Of a stretch of 64,000 nucleotides of DNA, positions 1-10,840 are shown piece by piece (position 1 is the stretch's first letter; each line of letters begins with the position of its first letter). A program made the position numbers and the translations under genes. The notes under the pieces are model-generated. The model was not told where the DNA came from. It did not search any database and worked only from the letters and a program-made list of their open reading frames with translations. This DNA is from Annona cherimola (taxonomy: Eukaryota > Streptophyta > Magnoliopsida > Magnoliales > Annonaceae): NCBI GenBank assembly GCA_030490835.1, contig CM059972.1:50077563-50141562 (forward strand), in the 5' to 3' direction.

Positions 1-329
1 AGAAGCGAATCCTCGTCCTCGATCCTGCCGATAAGGGCGCTACCGGCGGCGGCCTTGGTAGTGTCATCTCTACCGCCCGATCTGCTGCCTTCCAACGACG
101 CGGATTTAAGATCTTGCCCTCGCTTCAGTATTGTGACGTTCTCCATGACGAGAGGGTGCGACGGGAGTTTGACGACAGTCGGGGTCGAGTCGCCGGCATC
201 CTTCGGAGCCGGGTAACGGCGTTTGCGACGGACAGGGCGGGAAGAGTTAGAGCAGGTGTTCCTTGACAGTCTCGGAACACATCGTATTTTCAAACAATCG
301 TGAGAGGGGGGAAGGACTACCGTAGCCAT
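1..329 (-). pseudogene. Antisense PNRC-like host gene fragment inside the 5' LTR (partial)
   Basis: The minus strand from an ATG at 329 downward reads MATVVLPPSHDC..., then a basic stretch (VRRKRRYP) and VTILKRGQDL, matching the N-terminal half of the fuller copy in the 3' LTR (17690-18219), which ends with the PNRC-type motif. One or two substitutions separate the copies. The C-terminal motif would lie left of position 1. Family assignment rests on my recognition of the motif layout of plant proteins with a proline-rich nuclear receptor coactivator (PNRC) motif and is moderate. It is not a functional gene: there is no promoter of its own and it is embedded in an LTR. Confidence 0.5.
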
Positions 330-369
330 TTTGTCGGGGGGGCACGCAGAGAGCTTTAAGACAAGGAGA

Positions 370-447
370 GAAGAAGATGCTGTGGAGCGAGGTCGCGTTG
401 AAGAGCTGGTCGGGTATGGTACCACTGAAGTGGTTTCCATGGAGATC
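370..447 (-). pseudogene. Antisense leucine-rich-repeat receptor fragment inside the 5' LTR
   Basis: On the minus strand this stretch encodes LDLHGNHFSGTIPDQLF followed by NATSLHSIF. This is the plant extracellular LRR consensus (LxLxxNxFSGxIPxxLxNxxxLxxI) typical of LRR receptor-like kinases. Only about one repeat is recognisable, and the flanking frames are scrambled. The same fragment is in the 3' LTR at 18263-18340, so it was part of the LTR before the last transposition. Confidence 0.6.
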
Positions 448-639
448 AAGACGGCCAGAAGAGCTACGCCAACGGCAACTTCTACGAGGGGTCATGGCGT
501 CGAAATCTGCAGGAAGGGCAGGAACTGCGGATCGCAGATTGGGGCGGCAACCTGACTCAGACGTACTGGAACTTCTTGGGAAGGCTCAAGGCCGTACCGA
601 AGGCAATCAGCTCTGGGGAAGGATGTTCCGCGGAGATGT

Positions 640-730
640 GCTCTACGCGAAAGCAGTTCCGCGGGGAAGCGGTTCCGCGTGCAGTTCCGCGGGAAAGCGG
701 TTCGGCGTGAATCCGGTTTCGCGGAAGCTT
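640..730. repeat. GC-rich short repeats upstream of the LTR TATA box
   Basis: The motif GTTCCGCGGGGAAGCGGTTC and variants recur several times, giving closely spaced CCGCGG sites and GGAA/TTCC elements just upstream of the TATA-like box. The 3' LTR has an equivalent tract (about 18535-18630) with a different number and spacing of units. It is probably part of the U3 promoter/enhancer; that role is inferred from position. Confidence 0.6.
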
Positions 731-741
731 GGCCAGAGTCC

Positions 742-748
742 TATAAGT
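742..748 (+). promoter_or_regulatory. Putative TATA box of the 5' LTR (degenerate)
   Basis: TATAAGT follows the GC-rich repeat tract and precedes a purine-rich untranslated stretch. In the 3' LTR the same site is the consensus TATAAATA (18642), so the 5' copy carries an A-to-G change in the box. The downstream sequence CCCATTCGGCCCTTCATTC would be the initiation region. Confidence 0.55.
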
Positions 749-964
749 ACCCATTCGGCCCTTCATTCGTGAGGGGGAGGAAAGGAGAGAACTTTGAGCG
801 AACAACGAAAACAGCGAAGACGAGAAAGAGAGATCTCCCGCGCTGAAGAGAGAATCGTGAGTTCTACATTTTTTTTTAGTTAAAAAAAAAAGAAAAAAAA
901 AAGAGGAGTGTTTCTTTCTAGTATATTATATATATAAATATATATATACAAATATATATTATTT

Positions 965-1540
965 TCAAAAAAAAAAACTACTTTTCCCAACGTGGATACT
1001 CCCCGACTGGCGGGTTGAATTGACACACGGGTTAAGTATATTTTCTCTTTTAAAAATAAAATAAAAATATATATGTGTATATTATATATATATAAATATA
1101 TATATACATATATATATACATATATATTATTTTCAAAAACTACTTTTCCCAACGTGGATACTCCCCGACTGGCGGGTTGAATTGACACACGGGTTAAGTA
1201 TATTTTCTCTTTTAAAAAATAAAATAAATATATATGTGTATATTATATATATATATATATATATCTATATATACATATGTATATTATTTTCAAAAACTAC
1301 TTTTCCCAACGTGGATACTCCCCGACTGGCGGGTTGAATTGACACACGGGTTAATTATATTTTCTCTTTTAAAAATAAAATAAAAATATATATGTGTATA
1401 TTATATATATATATATATACATATATATTATTTTCGAAAACTACTTTTCCCAACGTGGATACTCCCCGACTGGCGGGTTGAATTGACACACGGGTTAAGT
1501 ATATTTTCTCCTTCAAAAATAAAAATAAATATATGAGTAT
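965..1540. repeat. Tandem repeat array in the 5' LTR (four units of about 140-160 bp)
   Basis: A conserved core containing CTACTTTTCCCAACGTGG, CTCCCCGACTGGCGGG and TTGACACACGGGTTAAG appears near 979, 1139, 1297 and 1440. The cores are separated by AT-rich spacers with TATATA microsatellites of varying length. A degenerate fifth relative (CGAGTAGATACTCCCC) is near 1787. The 3' LTR carries five full units. This is an expanding and contracting LTR minisatellite; I see no coding role. Confidence 0.9.
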
Positions 1541-1929
1541 TTTCTATATATAAAAATATATCAAAATATACATATATATTCAAAGGCGTTCAAAAATTGA
1601 GATTTTGATTTCTAAGATTATATAAATATCCCGCGGGCCTCCAAAAATGAATATTTTGTCCGACGGCCCTTAAAAAAATATATATATGTATTTGCCCCAC
1701 GGGCCCCAAAAAAAAAAAATATATATTTTTAGACTTTCAAAAATATATATATTTAAAAAAAAAGGAATTTCCATATACTTTTGCCCGAGTAGATACTCCC
1801 CAAACAGTGGGTTAAGTTGATACGCAGGGCTAAGTATCTTTCTATTATATATATATATATATATATCAAAAAAAAATAAAATTACCTCTTCGCTCAATCC
1901 GAGCCTTAATGTCCAAGCAAGCCCTCCTA

Positions 1930-2070
1930 GGCTCAAAACTCTCCAAAAAGCCCAAGATGGCCCAAACTCTCCAAAAAGCCCAAGATGGCTCAAAAAACTC
2001 TCCAAAAAGCCCAATGTGACCCAAAATCTCCAAAAAGCCCAAGATGGCCCAAAAATCCCCCAACAAGCCC
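1930..2070. repeat. 26-27 bp tandem repeats (CTCCAAAAAGCCCAAGATGG type)
   Basis: The unit CTCCAAAAAGCCCAAGATGG plus CCCAAA is repeated with small variations about five times. The 3' LTR has an additional unit (20005-20170). The periodic tryptophan- and phenylalanine-rich minus-strand reading frames across this tract are artefacts of the repeat. Confidence 0.85.
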
Positions 2071-2365
2071 AGTTGGGCTCCAACCTTTTTTTTAATTGGT
2101 CAAAGATGACCCAAACATACTTTTTAAATCCGGTTGAATCCATTTCTTGGTAAAACCACCCAATTGTTCAATCCAGAGGCTGAAATCGGGAGACGCTGGT
2201 TTCTTGTACAAGTACAGAAGCTGAAAGCGGGACACGCTGGTCTGCTGTGTAAATCCAGAAGCTAAGAGCGCACTTAGTTTGCTGTGTAGGGTCGCTATTG
2301 TAGCCGACGGGCCTCTCACTAGTTCCCAAACCGAGTCATCGCTGATCGACGGGCTAAGCGTAAAC

Positions 2366-2500
2366 TCACATTTAAGACATGGCGCGTGGCATCATATACC
2401 TCACATTTAAGTCATGGCGCATGGCGTCATGTACCTAATATTTAAGACATGGCGCGTGGCGTCATATACCTCACATTCGAGTCACGGCGCGGGGCGAAGT
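2366..2500. repeat. About 43-bp tandem repeats near the LTR 3' end
   Basis: Four tandem units built on ACATTTAAGACATGGCGCG, then TGGCGTCATATACCT. The same set is in the 3' LTR (about 20461-20595). Units differ by a few bases. Function unknown. Confidence 0.8.
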
Positions 2501-2832
2501 GTACTCATTTATCTTTATATTTTTTGTTAGACACGATTTTTCGTGCACTTGTAAAGACGTAGAAGGATCTTCTACGCACTTCATTATTATTAAGCATTTT
2601 TTTATGGACCATTGTATTCAGCTCTTTTAATCAAGGGTTTTCTCGTTAGAGATGTAAAATCAGAATGTGGAACACAATGCAAAATATTTCTGTGATGTAC
2701 TTTTCGGACTCGGTTAAAGAATTGGATGCTTTAAAATTTTGTTGGGAAATTAATTAAGCATTTATTCTCAAAGCCACAGGGAAACAATTTTACCTTTAAC
2801 TATGCTATGATTTTTAACGAGGCCGGAACAAA

Positions 2833-2850
2833 TGGTGAACCCGACGTGAA
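2833..2850 (+). other. Primer binding site of the Tat-type element (non-Met tRNA)
   Basis: Two bases after the LTR end comes TGGTGAACCCGACGTGAA, a TGG-initiated sequence in the correct position for minus-strand priming. It is not the initiator-Met site (TGGTATCAGAGC) used by the Copia and Tekay-like elements elsewhere in the window. I did not match it confidently to one tRNA species. Confidence 0.75.
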
Positions 2851-2948
2851 ACATTCTCCCTTCATCTTTAAGATCTGAAAACTTTGGTTTTTAAATGCTT
2901 ACTTGATCTCTCGCAGCTAACATTCTAAAGCACTCCTTTGCAGATCTC

Positions 2949-5640
2949 ATGGCGCATTCGATGGCTTTCGGATTCCTGCCTAATGGTGGTTTTGTCATTT
3001 CTGAGCTAGATCACATGGATGCGGCTATCCCACATCACTTTATTCGCATACCAGAGAAACCGGAGCACCGTGTCTATCGACACATCGACTACTCTCCTGC
3101 AGCAATAAAGCGAAAGAGAGATCGATCTGCATTACTCAAGGAGCCTCTTATTGTTCAAGACTCGAAGACCACTCCTATTCGACAAACAAAGTCTCTGCAG
3201 GCGCCAATCCGAATGGGTCCGCCTGCTCTACAGCCGGACTATGCCAAAAAGTCCGCCCATCGGCTCGCTGCACCAGCCCAACCAGCAGTACAACAACCTG
3301 CAGGACAACCTGTTTTGCAGTCCCACTCCATGAAAAGGTCTGCGAGACAATCTATTGCAACTCGGCTAGCGCCAACTGGTCGACCAGAAGCCAATGTTCC
3401 CCGAAAAGGGAGCAAAACTATACCAAATTCTGTTCGATGCACCATCACTGGCCAATTTGGTCGGGCTGCCTCAAGGGTTGTTGACCTAGCCCCCCGACCT
3501 AACCAAGGTGACACCCAAGAGCAGAAGAAGTTAAGAAGACAGACCAAGGTTTCTCAGCTTGATGCTCCATTGGCCGATAGCAGGGATGACCAATTCAAGC
3601 CGCAAGGACCTATTATTGTCCGATCTGGTTCAGGCACCTTGCGATTTATCATCCCTGATCCGACGCATTCGCCCCATCAGTCAACTGATTCTCAATCTAG
3701 CTCACAAGCTAGAGTCAAATCTCCAGGTCACTATGATACTACCAATATAGTGACGGTTCCTCATCACGTATCAAGGAAACAAAGGAGGAAAACGCAGCAG
3801 AGAAAGCAGTTCCGGAAAACAACTTCCCGTTTAAACTTGAAAGCTTCGCCGCCACTGCCACCAGGGCCTAGGTATAGGCTGTTTTCACACCCCCGACAAA
3901 GGGGTAGGCCGCAGAAAAAGCCACTGCAGAGTGCTCACAAATTAAGAGCGTCCCAAAAGCCAAGACTCTTTAACGGGTGGCAGTATCCCCAGAGGCGCCA
4001 TACAACGTATCCACGTTCAGCGCTCAGGATGATCCCTAATTTCATACACAAAAATCTATTCGCCTCATTGATCAGACTGAGGGAGGATATGACTTATGCG
4101 CCTATTGTGGCCCCATTCCGAGGAGAGCATCGGATGCCACACCCCAAGAGAGAAGCTAAAAGGAGGAGACATCTCCTCCAAACGACGGAAGTCAACATGG
4201 TGGACCTCACCCAGCCAAGCAGTTCAAAAGCTTCGGAAATGTTGACCCGGTCAAGGGCAGCCGCAATGCCCATTACGCCACCATTTTGTAGCCTCTCTCA
4301 TCCTGAAGGGATTAGGGCCGCTCTCCCAAGAGGCCAATTTGAGGCATCTTACATGGTGGGCGAAGAAGAAGAAGTTCTTACACCCAAGTCCCAGCTCATT
4401 CATGATCTCCAGGAGGAAATTAAGCGTATGAAACGGACTATGGAAACTCCAGGCAACAAGACAACAAGTTCCCATCAACCGCCATCACCAAGGAACCGTC
4501 AGTCAGTCCATCGGCCCGAGAAACCAACCAGGCAGCGGACCGAGGGAGATGAAAATGCAGAATTGGAACAAGGCTTTCCGCAATTCAACAATCTGCGTAT
4601 CAATACCCCTCGAACTCAAGACGCACGGGTAAACACACCCCTGGGATCTCCACCCGGGTTTGTCGCGCAAAAGGAGATGGTGCATCAGCTTGTGGCTGAA
4701 TGCCTTCGTCGCCAGGCACCTCAACTTACCGGGGTCCCTACAATGACAATCAACAGGCCTTATCCCCCAGAGGTTGAAGCAGAGCTGCTACCTAGAGATT
4801 TGAAGCCACCAAAGATCCAATTCGATGGGACCGGGAGTGCGTTAAAGCACCTGGCATCGTTCCATTATGCCATGGGCAACTGGGCGCACCATTCAAATTT
4901 TTGTCTTCGAATGTTTCCCAATACTCTTTCTGGTGATGCTTTCCAGTGGTACATATCTCTCCCAACCGGCTCAGTTCAAACATGGGAAGAGATGAAAGAA
5001 ATGTTCACCTCCCGATTCGTTGATACTGCACGAGAAGTACAACTATCAGAATTATCTACCTTGTCCGAAAAGAAGGACGAGTCGGTTGAAGACTACATCA
5101 CTAGATGGCAAAGGGCCGCTAATCGATGTCAAGCACCCCTCTCTCAAGCAATGAAGGTCAATCTTTGCCGGAACGGCATCAAGACAGAAATCTCATTGCT
5201 GATGAATGAACAATTGAGTACATTTCAGGCCCTGGCCACAGAAGCTTGTCGAAAAGAGTATTTGTTGTCTCAGCAAAAAGCCTGGAAGAAGGAGTCATCC
5301 ACAACTACTACGTTCAAGAAGAAGAAAACTGGAGAGACCTCTGCGAACACTACGGAGGTTAAGAAGTAGCCAGATAAAGCAAAGTCGCCCGCAAAAGAGT
5401 AGCCTGCAAAACCCTTCCGAAGAGAGGAAATCCAATACGCCTTCGGGGAAGATGACGTGGAGACGCTATTCCGGCATCTCATGTCGACCGGGCTATTCGA
5501 GTTGCCCGCCCCAAAAAGGCCAGAAGAAGTTGGACGTACTTCTCACCAGCGATATTGCAGTTACCACCGATATGTCGGTCACCCCACTAAGAAGTGTTGG
5601 GATCTCTAAGCAATATTGCAAGATTATATCGATAAGGGGA
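2949..5640 (+). pseudogene. gag: Tat-type gag with long N-terminal extension and CCHH-like zinc finger (broken)
   Basis: Begins with ATG at 2949, about 120 bp after the LTR. The first ~610 residues are basic and proline/glutamine-rich with no domain I recognise. Residues ~615-780 form a retrotransposon gag (capsid-like) domain with LSGDAFQWY, TWEEMKEMFTSRF and DYITRWQRAANRC. After in-frame stops TAG 5367 and TAG 5400, the same frame continues to a finger of form C-x2-H-x4-H-x4-C at 5556-5596 (CSYHRYVGHPTKKC), typical of Tat gags. A TAA at 5607 follows. Gag would package element RNA in cytoplasmic particles. It cannot be made full length as read, but homology is clear throughout. Confidence 0.88.
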
Positions 5641-7230
5641 TTATAAAACTCAGTCCCCCAGCGCAAGCTTCATCAAATGTTGTGACAATTGAGATGGCAG
5701 AAAAAGGTGATTGGGAAGTGGTTCGAAAACCACCAAGCCTAAGACGGACAAAAAGATGTCTCAAAAATTTATACAGAGAAGACAAAAGAATAAGGGATAA
5801 AGCCATTCTCCCTTTCTTCTCAAGGCATTTGAGGCAATCCTCACGGGTGCAACCATTCCTGATCATGGACTTTCTGCAGCCCGAGTTGCTACTCTCATTC
5901 TATCAGCGGCTTGCTGGTAGATCACCTCGATCAGCAAAAGAAAGGTACATTCTCGAGGAATTACAAAACATTACTCCATGTGAGTTCCCTGAGGATGGTC
6001 CGTTTTGGGACCTGGATAGCAACAAAGGAGAGACCGAAACTTGCTATCATATAAATGTGACCGCGTCCAAACCTGTAAAGCGGCGAAGAACTGCCTCAGT
6101 GTTTATCCCTAACTACACCAAGTTTGAAGTCGGGATGTCACCGGTAAACCACATCATCATGTATTTACGAGAATCTCGGCTTCTTCCAGCATCCTGGGGA
6201 ACCAGAGTGGAATACTTCTGGTACTCACTGGGGGAGTCAGTGATGTCTTGGTACCAAGATAATCATATCGAAGAAATTACCGAGTGGATCATCTTGATAG
6301 ACGCGTTCTTGGTCCGCTTCCTGTCAAGACAAAGAGAGCAGTTCCCTAGTAATTACTTAAGGGAAATACAATACAGTCAAGAATCCACTGCTCATTATGT
6401 AAATTATCTCAGAGATAGTACATGGAGCGATCCCCTGGCTATATGGTTGCCTGAACCTGAAATGGTCACGAAGTATCTTTCGGATGCAGTATGCCCTCCG
6501 ACTGACAACGGGTACAAGACCTTTGGAGAAAAAACTTTCATAAAGGCAATCCGATGGGTCGGCAATGAAGGCTTCAAACAAGAGGCAATCTTTAGCAACG
6601 CTGAAGGTTTTGGGAGGACAAATCAACTCCAAGTTCTGCACGTACTACAGTTAAACGATGCGTCCATTCTTCGAGTGTTCCCTTTCTTAGCTAGGGAGTT
6701 AAGCTATGATTGGCCGCATATTCAGTTATTCCACGAGAATCATAAATATGCATTGCCGCACTTGTTTGATTATTCACTGGCAGTCTTTTGTTTTGAGCTT
6801 GGCCCATGACAGTTGTGCCCTTCTCTGGATCTCCTCACTTCCTGAAGAAGCATTTGGTTCTTGGGAAGAGTTCGTTGATATGTTTATCCTGAGATTCCAC
6901 GAATATGAGACAGAGTTCCCTCCAGAGATGATAGAAGTCATGCACCCCCTATCGGGAGAATCTCAGTACGACTACATTTTGAGATGGATAAACTGCAGAA
7001 TAATCAACCAAAAATTCGATAAAGAAGAAATCATGGTTCACCAGTGCGTCAAGTCAATGAGTGGGTATTTTCCTGAAATCCCAAAAATACAGCCATTTTT
7101 CTCAGATGTACTACGAACATTGGCTACAAACATTCAGGACTCTGCCTCTTCCAATATGGTGCAAGTTGAAGAGGATGTTCTAGCAATTCTTCGATCTGGT
7201 CGAACTACACCAGAAAACAAGGGTAAAGCC
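5641..7230 (+). pseudogene. Second and third gag-like modules of the Tat-type element
   Basis: Two further stretches repeat the gag capsid pattern. Around 6140-6600 come LGESVMSWYQ, then DAFLVRF and HYVNYLRDS. Around 6790-7190 come ALLWISSLP, then SWEEFVDMFILRF and YDYILRWINC. Both parallel LSGDAFQWYISLP, TWEEMKEMFTSRF and DYITRWQ of the first gag module. The reading frame shifts by one base between 6706 and 6809, after which one frame carries on into protease. I infer two old, diverged duplications of the gag domain, or acquisition of gags from related elements. The sequence between them (5640-6130) is not recognisable. Confidence 0.6.
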
Positions 7231-8103
7231 CCGGCACAAGAAAGTCGTACTCAGCCAGAACAGCACATACCAGACAATCAGGGGAAAACCTTAGTAAGCT
7301 ATGATGTGCTTGAACACTTGAAGCGACTCCCTGCTCGACTCAGTATTTACGACGCCTTGCAATTATCGCAAGAAGCCAGGGACGCACTGGTGAGTGCTCT
7401 GACAGATGAAAATGTCCGTCTTGCTTACCTGGTCGACGCCGCTGAATGTGATGAGGTCATTTCATTCACTGATGAGGATATGTTGCTTGGAGACATTAAT
7501 CACAATCGACCTTTATATGTTATGGGCAACCTAGGCGGTGAACTGGTCAACAGAATCATGATCGACGCCGGGTCTGCAATTAATATCCTGCCCCTTCGAA
7601 CACTCAGAAGGATCGGAATTTCTCCATCAGCATTAAAAGACACTAGTGTGGTGATTCACGGGTTTAATCAAGGGACTCAAAAGGTCATGGGCCTGATTGA
7701 GTTGGAACTAAGCATAGAAGATTTCTGCACCGAAATCCCGTGCTTTGTGATTAATGCCCCGACCTCATATAACTTGCTGTTAGGAAGGCCTTGGCTCCAT
7801 AGTAATAAGATCATCGCATCAACGGTGCATCAATGCTTCAAGTACTGCAAGGATGGAGTCGAAAAAAGAATTTTTGCTGACCATAAACCATTCACAACGG
7901 CAGAATCATTTTACTCTGATGCTAAGTATTATGACTTGGCATCTGCTGTCAACACATCAATGAAAGCAATTGAAGCAACCACACGCGAAGGTCAGCAGGA
8001 GGTATCTCAGGCTCCCCTCGCCCCAGTAAGCACAAACATATTCTCAAAGGGTGAGAAGATGGAAGGTTAAGGTCGTGGTCGAGGGCGCGGTCATGGACGA
8101 GGA
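7231..8103 (+). pseudogene. Tat-type aspartic protease region
   Basis: The frame that starts before 6809 continues here. The protease active-site motif is IDAGSAINILPL (catalytic Asp in DAGS, 7564-7575; plant Ty3 elements vary between DTG, DSG and DAG). It is followed by the flap-like region VVIHGFNQG and the YNLLLGRPWLH motif common to plant Ty3 proteases. It would cleave the Gag-Pol polyprotein. A TAA at 8068 interrupts a Gly/Arg-rich linker (GRGRGRGHGRG); the frame resumes immediately. Confidence 0.85.
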
Positions 8104-10380
8104 ATGACAGAACCAAGGGCTCAGTTTCAAACCAAATTTGAAAATATGAGCCTCGATCCAGTACAGTCACTACTGCGACAACGACAGGGGGCGACCATAC
8201 CACCTCCTACCAGCTATAGCAACACTACTGTAGGATCACGGTTCTACCTGGACCTCGAAGTCCTGAAAAAGGTTGCTAAATTGCCTCGAGCCAATTCCCC
8301 TAGGTTTAAGGTGGATCTGGAAGCTCTTCGGAGATTCCAGAATCAGGCCAATGAGGAAGCCAAGTCACTTTGCTGTGAGAGTGACGAAATGGCCACTGAG
8401 GCCGCTCACCAAAATCAAAAACCTAAGGAAACGCTCGATGAGGTTTTAGCAATGCTCGTGGGGTTTAATGTATCTGCTCCAAGTGTGCAGGAACCTCAAG
8501 ATAAAAAATTTACCCAAAAATATTTCATAAAGCAATATGGCAAGGTTTACGGTAGCCCTAACAAATCCTCTTGTTTGCCCACCGCTAAGCTCAAGAAATG
8601 GGATTTTCATCACTATAGCAGAGAAAGCAAGAAAATTATGGATTTGATGGGATTCTATCCCGATGAACCACATCTATCAGGCCTCGGAAGCGACATCCCT
8701 ATCCCGTTATCCGAAAGACCCCCTGGTTATCAAAAGGGTAACAAAAGACTCGGCCTTGGTTATAAAGAAGAAGAAGACGGCAACTTCGCCACCACCTACT
8801 GCGTCTCCACAAGTGATGACTCCAACAATAATGAAGAGACATTAATGGAACCAGAGGATGCTCCACCCGCGATTGAGGATGGAGGGCAGCCTACTATTGA
8901 TGTACTTGAGGAATTCAATCTCGGGACTGAGGAGGACCCGAGACCCATTTTTATTGCCAAAAACCTGGTCGAAAAAGAAAAGGTGGCATTGAGGCAGCTT
9001 TTAAGTGAATTTAAAGATGTTTTTGCTTGGGGGTATTCCGAAATGCCAGGTCTCAACCCCGCGGTTGCAATGCACCATCTGCATATTACGCGGGATAAAA
9101 AGCCAGTCAAGCAAGCTCCGAGAAGGTTTCGACTAGAGCTCGAAGAACAAATCATCAAAGAAGTTGAAAAACTCATTGATGCTGAATTCATCCGGGAAAT
9201 CAAATTTCTGAAATGGATTTCTAGCATTGTTCCTGTCAAAAAGAAAAACGGGCAGATCCGCATCTGCGTAGATTTTTGAGATCTAAACGAAGCATGCCCT
9301 AAAGATGAATTTCCTCTTCCTTTCACCGATTTGCTAATCGACAGCACAGCTCTATACGACACATTCTCCTTTATGGATGGATATTCGGGATATAATCAAA
9401 TCAAGATGGCTCCAGCAAATGAAGCTGCAACAGCATTTCGAACACCGATGGGTGTCTTTTGCTACAAAGTCATGCCTTTTGGTCTTAAGAATGCTGGCGC
9501 AACTTATCAAAGGGCTATGCAAAATATATTTCATCATATGTTACACAAACATGTTGAGTGCTATGTCGATGACCTGGTTGTAAGATCTGAAGGTCACAAT
9601 AAGCATAAAGAAGATTTGAGATCGGTGTTCTTGCGCCTAAGAAAGTATGATCTCAAGATGAATCCTCTCAAATGTGCATTCGGAGTATCATCTGGGAAAT
9701 TCCTCGGGTTCATAATCCGCCAAAGGGGAATCGAGGTCGATCCACTCAAAACGGAAGCAATTCAAAATATGCCGCCTCCACGAAATCTCAGAGAACTTAG
9801 GAGTCTGCAGGGCCAATTGTCGTATATCCGGCGTTTCATCTCCAACTTGTCCGGCCGCTGCCAGCCCTTTCACAAGTTAATGAGAAAAGATGCGACTTTT
9901 CAATGGGACGCGAAATGCCAACAGGCCTTTGAAGCCATCAAAGAATTGCTGCAAAATCCTCCTGTTTTGACAACTCCAGTAAAAGGAAAGCCACTCATTC
10001 TCTATATTGCTGCCAGCCCACAATCACTGGGGGCATTGCTCGCACAAGAAAATGTCCAAGGCAAAGAACAAGCCGCCTATTATCTCAATCGACGATTATT
10101 GCAAGCTGAATGCAATTATTCCTCGATCGAGAAGATTTGTCTAGCATTGATTTTTGTGGCACAAAAGCTAAGACATTACTTCCTCGCGCATCAGATTATA
10201 CTTATATCGAAGGCTGATCCCCTCAAGTTTCTGATCACTAGACCAATGCTTTCAGGACGCCTAGCAAAATGGTCACTGCTGCTATCTGAGTTTGATATCA
10301 AATATGTGCCACGAAAGGCAGTGAAAGGACAAGTGTTGGCAGATTTCCTAGCAGCCCATCCTCTTGAAGAAGAATTTCCC
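8104..10380 (+). pseudogene. pol: Tat-type reverse transcriptase and first RNase H
   Basis: Same frame as the protease. RT landmarks are AWGYSEMPGLNP, PVKKKNGQIRICVDF, FMDGYSGYNQI, MPFGLKNAGATYQRAM and the catalytic YVDD (9562-9573), then FLGFIIRQRGIEVDP. A ribonuclease H / connection region follows (AAYYLNRRLLQAE, KWSLLLSEFDIKYVPRK, VLADFLAAHP). One TGA at 9277 sits exactly where plant elements have the Arg of FRDLN, i.e. a CGA-to-TGA change. Apart from that stop the domain looks intact, with normal spacing. Confidence 0.93.
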
Positions 10381-10840
10381 ATCTTAGAAAACCTACCGGA
10401 TGAAAAGGTTTTTTATGCAAATGATGATCCGATGTGGCAAATGTATTTCGATGGCGCTTCAAAGCCATCCGGAGCTGGCGTTGGAATTGTCGTAGTCTCC
10501 CCTCATAAAGACTTATTCCCGCACTCATATTTTCTTGGAAAAAGCACAACAAATAATGAAGCTGAATATGAGGCTTTACTCATCGGCATGGAACTTCTTC
10601 TACAATCAGATATTTTATTTGTGCGAATATTTGGGGACTCTGAATTGGTTACTAAATAGTTAAATAATCAATACGAAGTACACCAGCCTCATTTGCGAAA
10701 ATATTATGATAAAGCTCAAACTTTATTGGTAAAGTTCGAAATTGTTTCTGTTGAGCACGTCCCTCGGTCAGAAAATGTAGTTGCTGATGCACTATCAAAG
10801 TTAGCCAGTATCCTCGCTTTCAATGAGCTCGATGACATAA
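10381..10840 (+). pseudogene. Archaeal-type second RNase H (aRNH)
   Basis: An independent RNase H fold follows the first one: MYFDGASKPSGAGVGIV, TTNNEAEYEALLIGM and FGDSELVTK, then after an in-frame TAG (10657) VPRSENVVADALSKLA. The D-E-D-D pattern and NNEAEYEALI signature match archaeal/plant-type RNase HI. A dual RNase H arrangement is an established marker of the Tat clade. The TAG replaces the Gln expected in KQLNNQYEV, consistent with CAG-to-TAG. Confidence 0.9.

Larger units (their letters stand above)
1..2830 (+). repeat. 5' LTR of the Tat-type element (left end cut by window edge)
   Basis: Base 1 corresponds to base 17892 of the 3' LTR and the two copies stay alignable to the shared end ...GGAACA (2830 and 20926). 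Differences are scattered substitutions plus length changes in AT microsatellites and tandem repeats. It contains, in order, antisense host-gene fragments, a GC-rich short-repeat region, a TATA-like box, a tandem array with four units, a 26-27 bp repeat tract and about 43-bp repeats. The true start is left of the window, so LTR length cannot be measured here. Confidence 0.92.

Noticed and set aside
880..1188. Minus-strand ORF with Tyr/Ile runs (and 19159-19386)
   Set aside because: Created by TATATA microsatellites and the tandem repeat core.
965..1540. CRISPR-like array (regular repeats with spacers)
   Set aside because: Repeats are long, the spacers are TA microsatellites, and the array is duplicated in the other LTR of a plant retrotransposon; it is an LTR minisatellite.
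1670..2143. 157-residue minus-strand ORF rich in Trp/Phe (and its twin at 19841-20239)
   Set aside because: It is the antisense translation of the 26-27 bp tandem repeat tract; no family resemblance.
8796..9362. 188-residue minus-strand ORF opposite the Tat RT
   Set aside because: Shadow of the well-supported RT frame on the plus strand.
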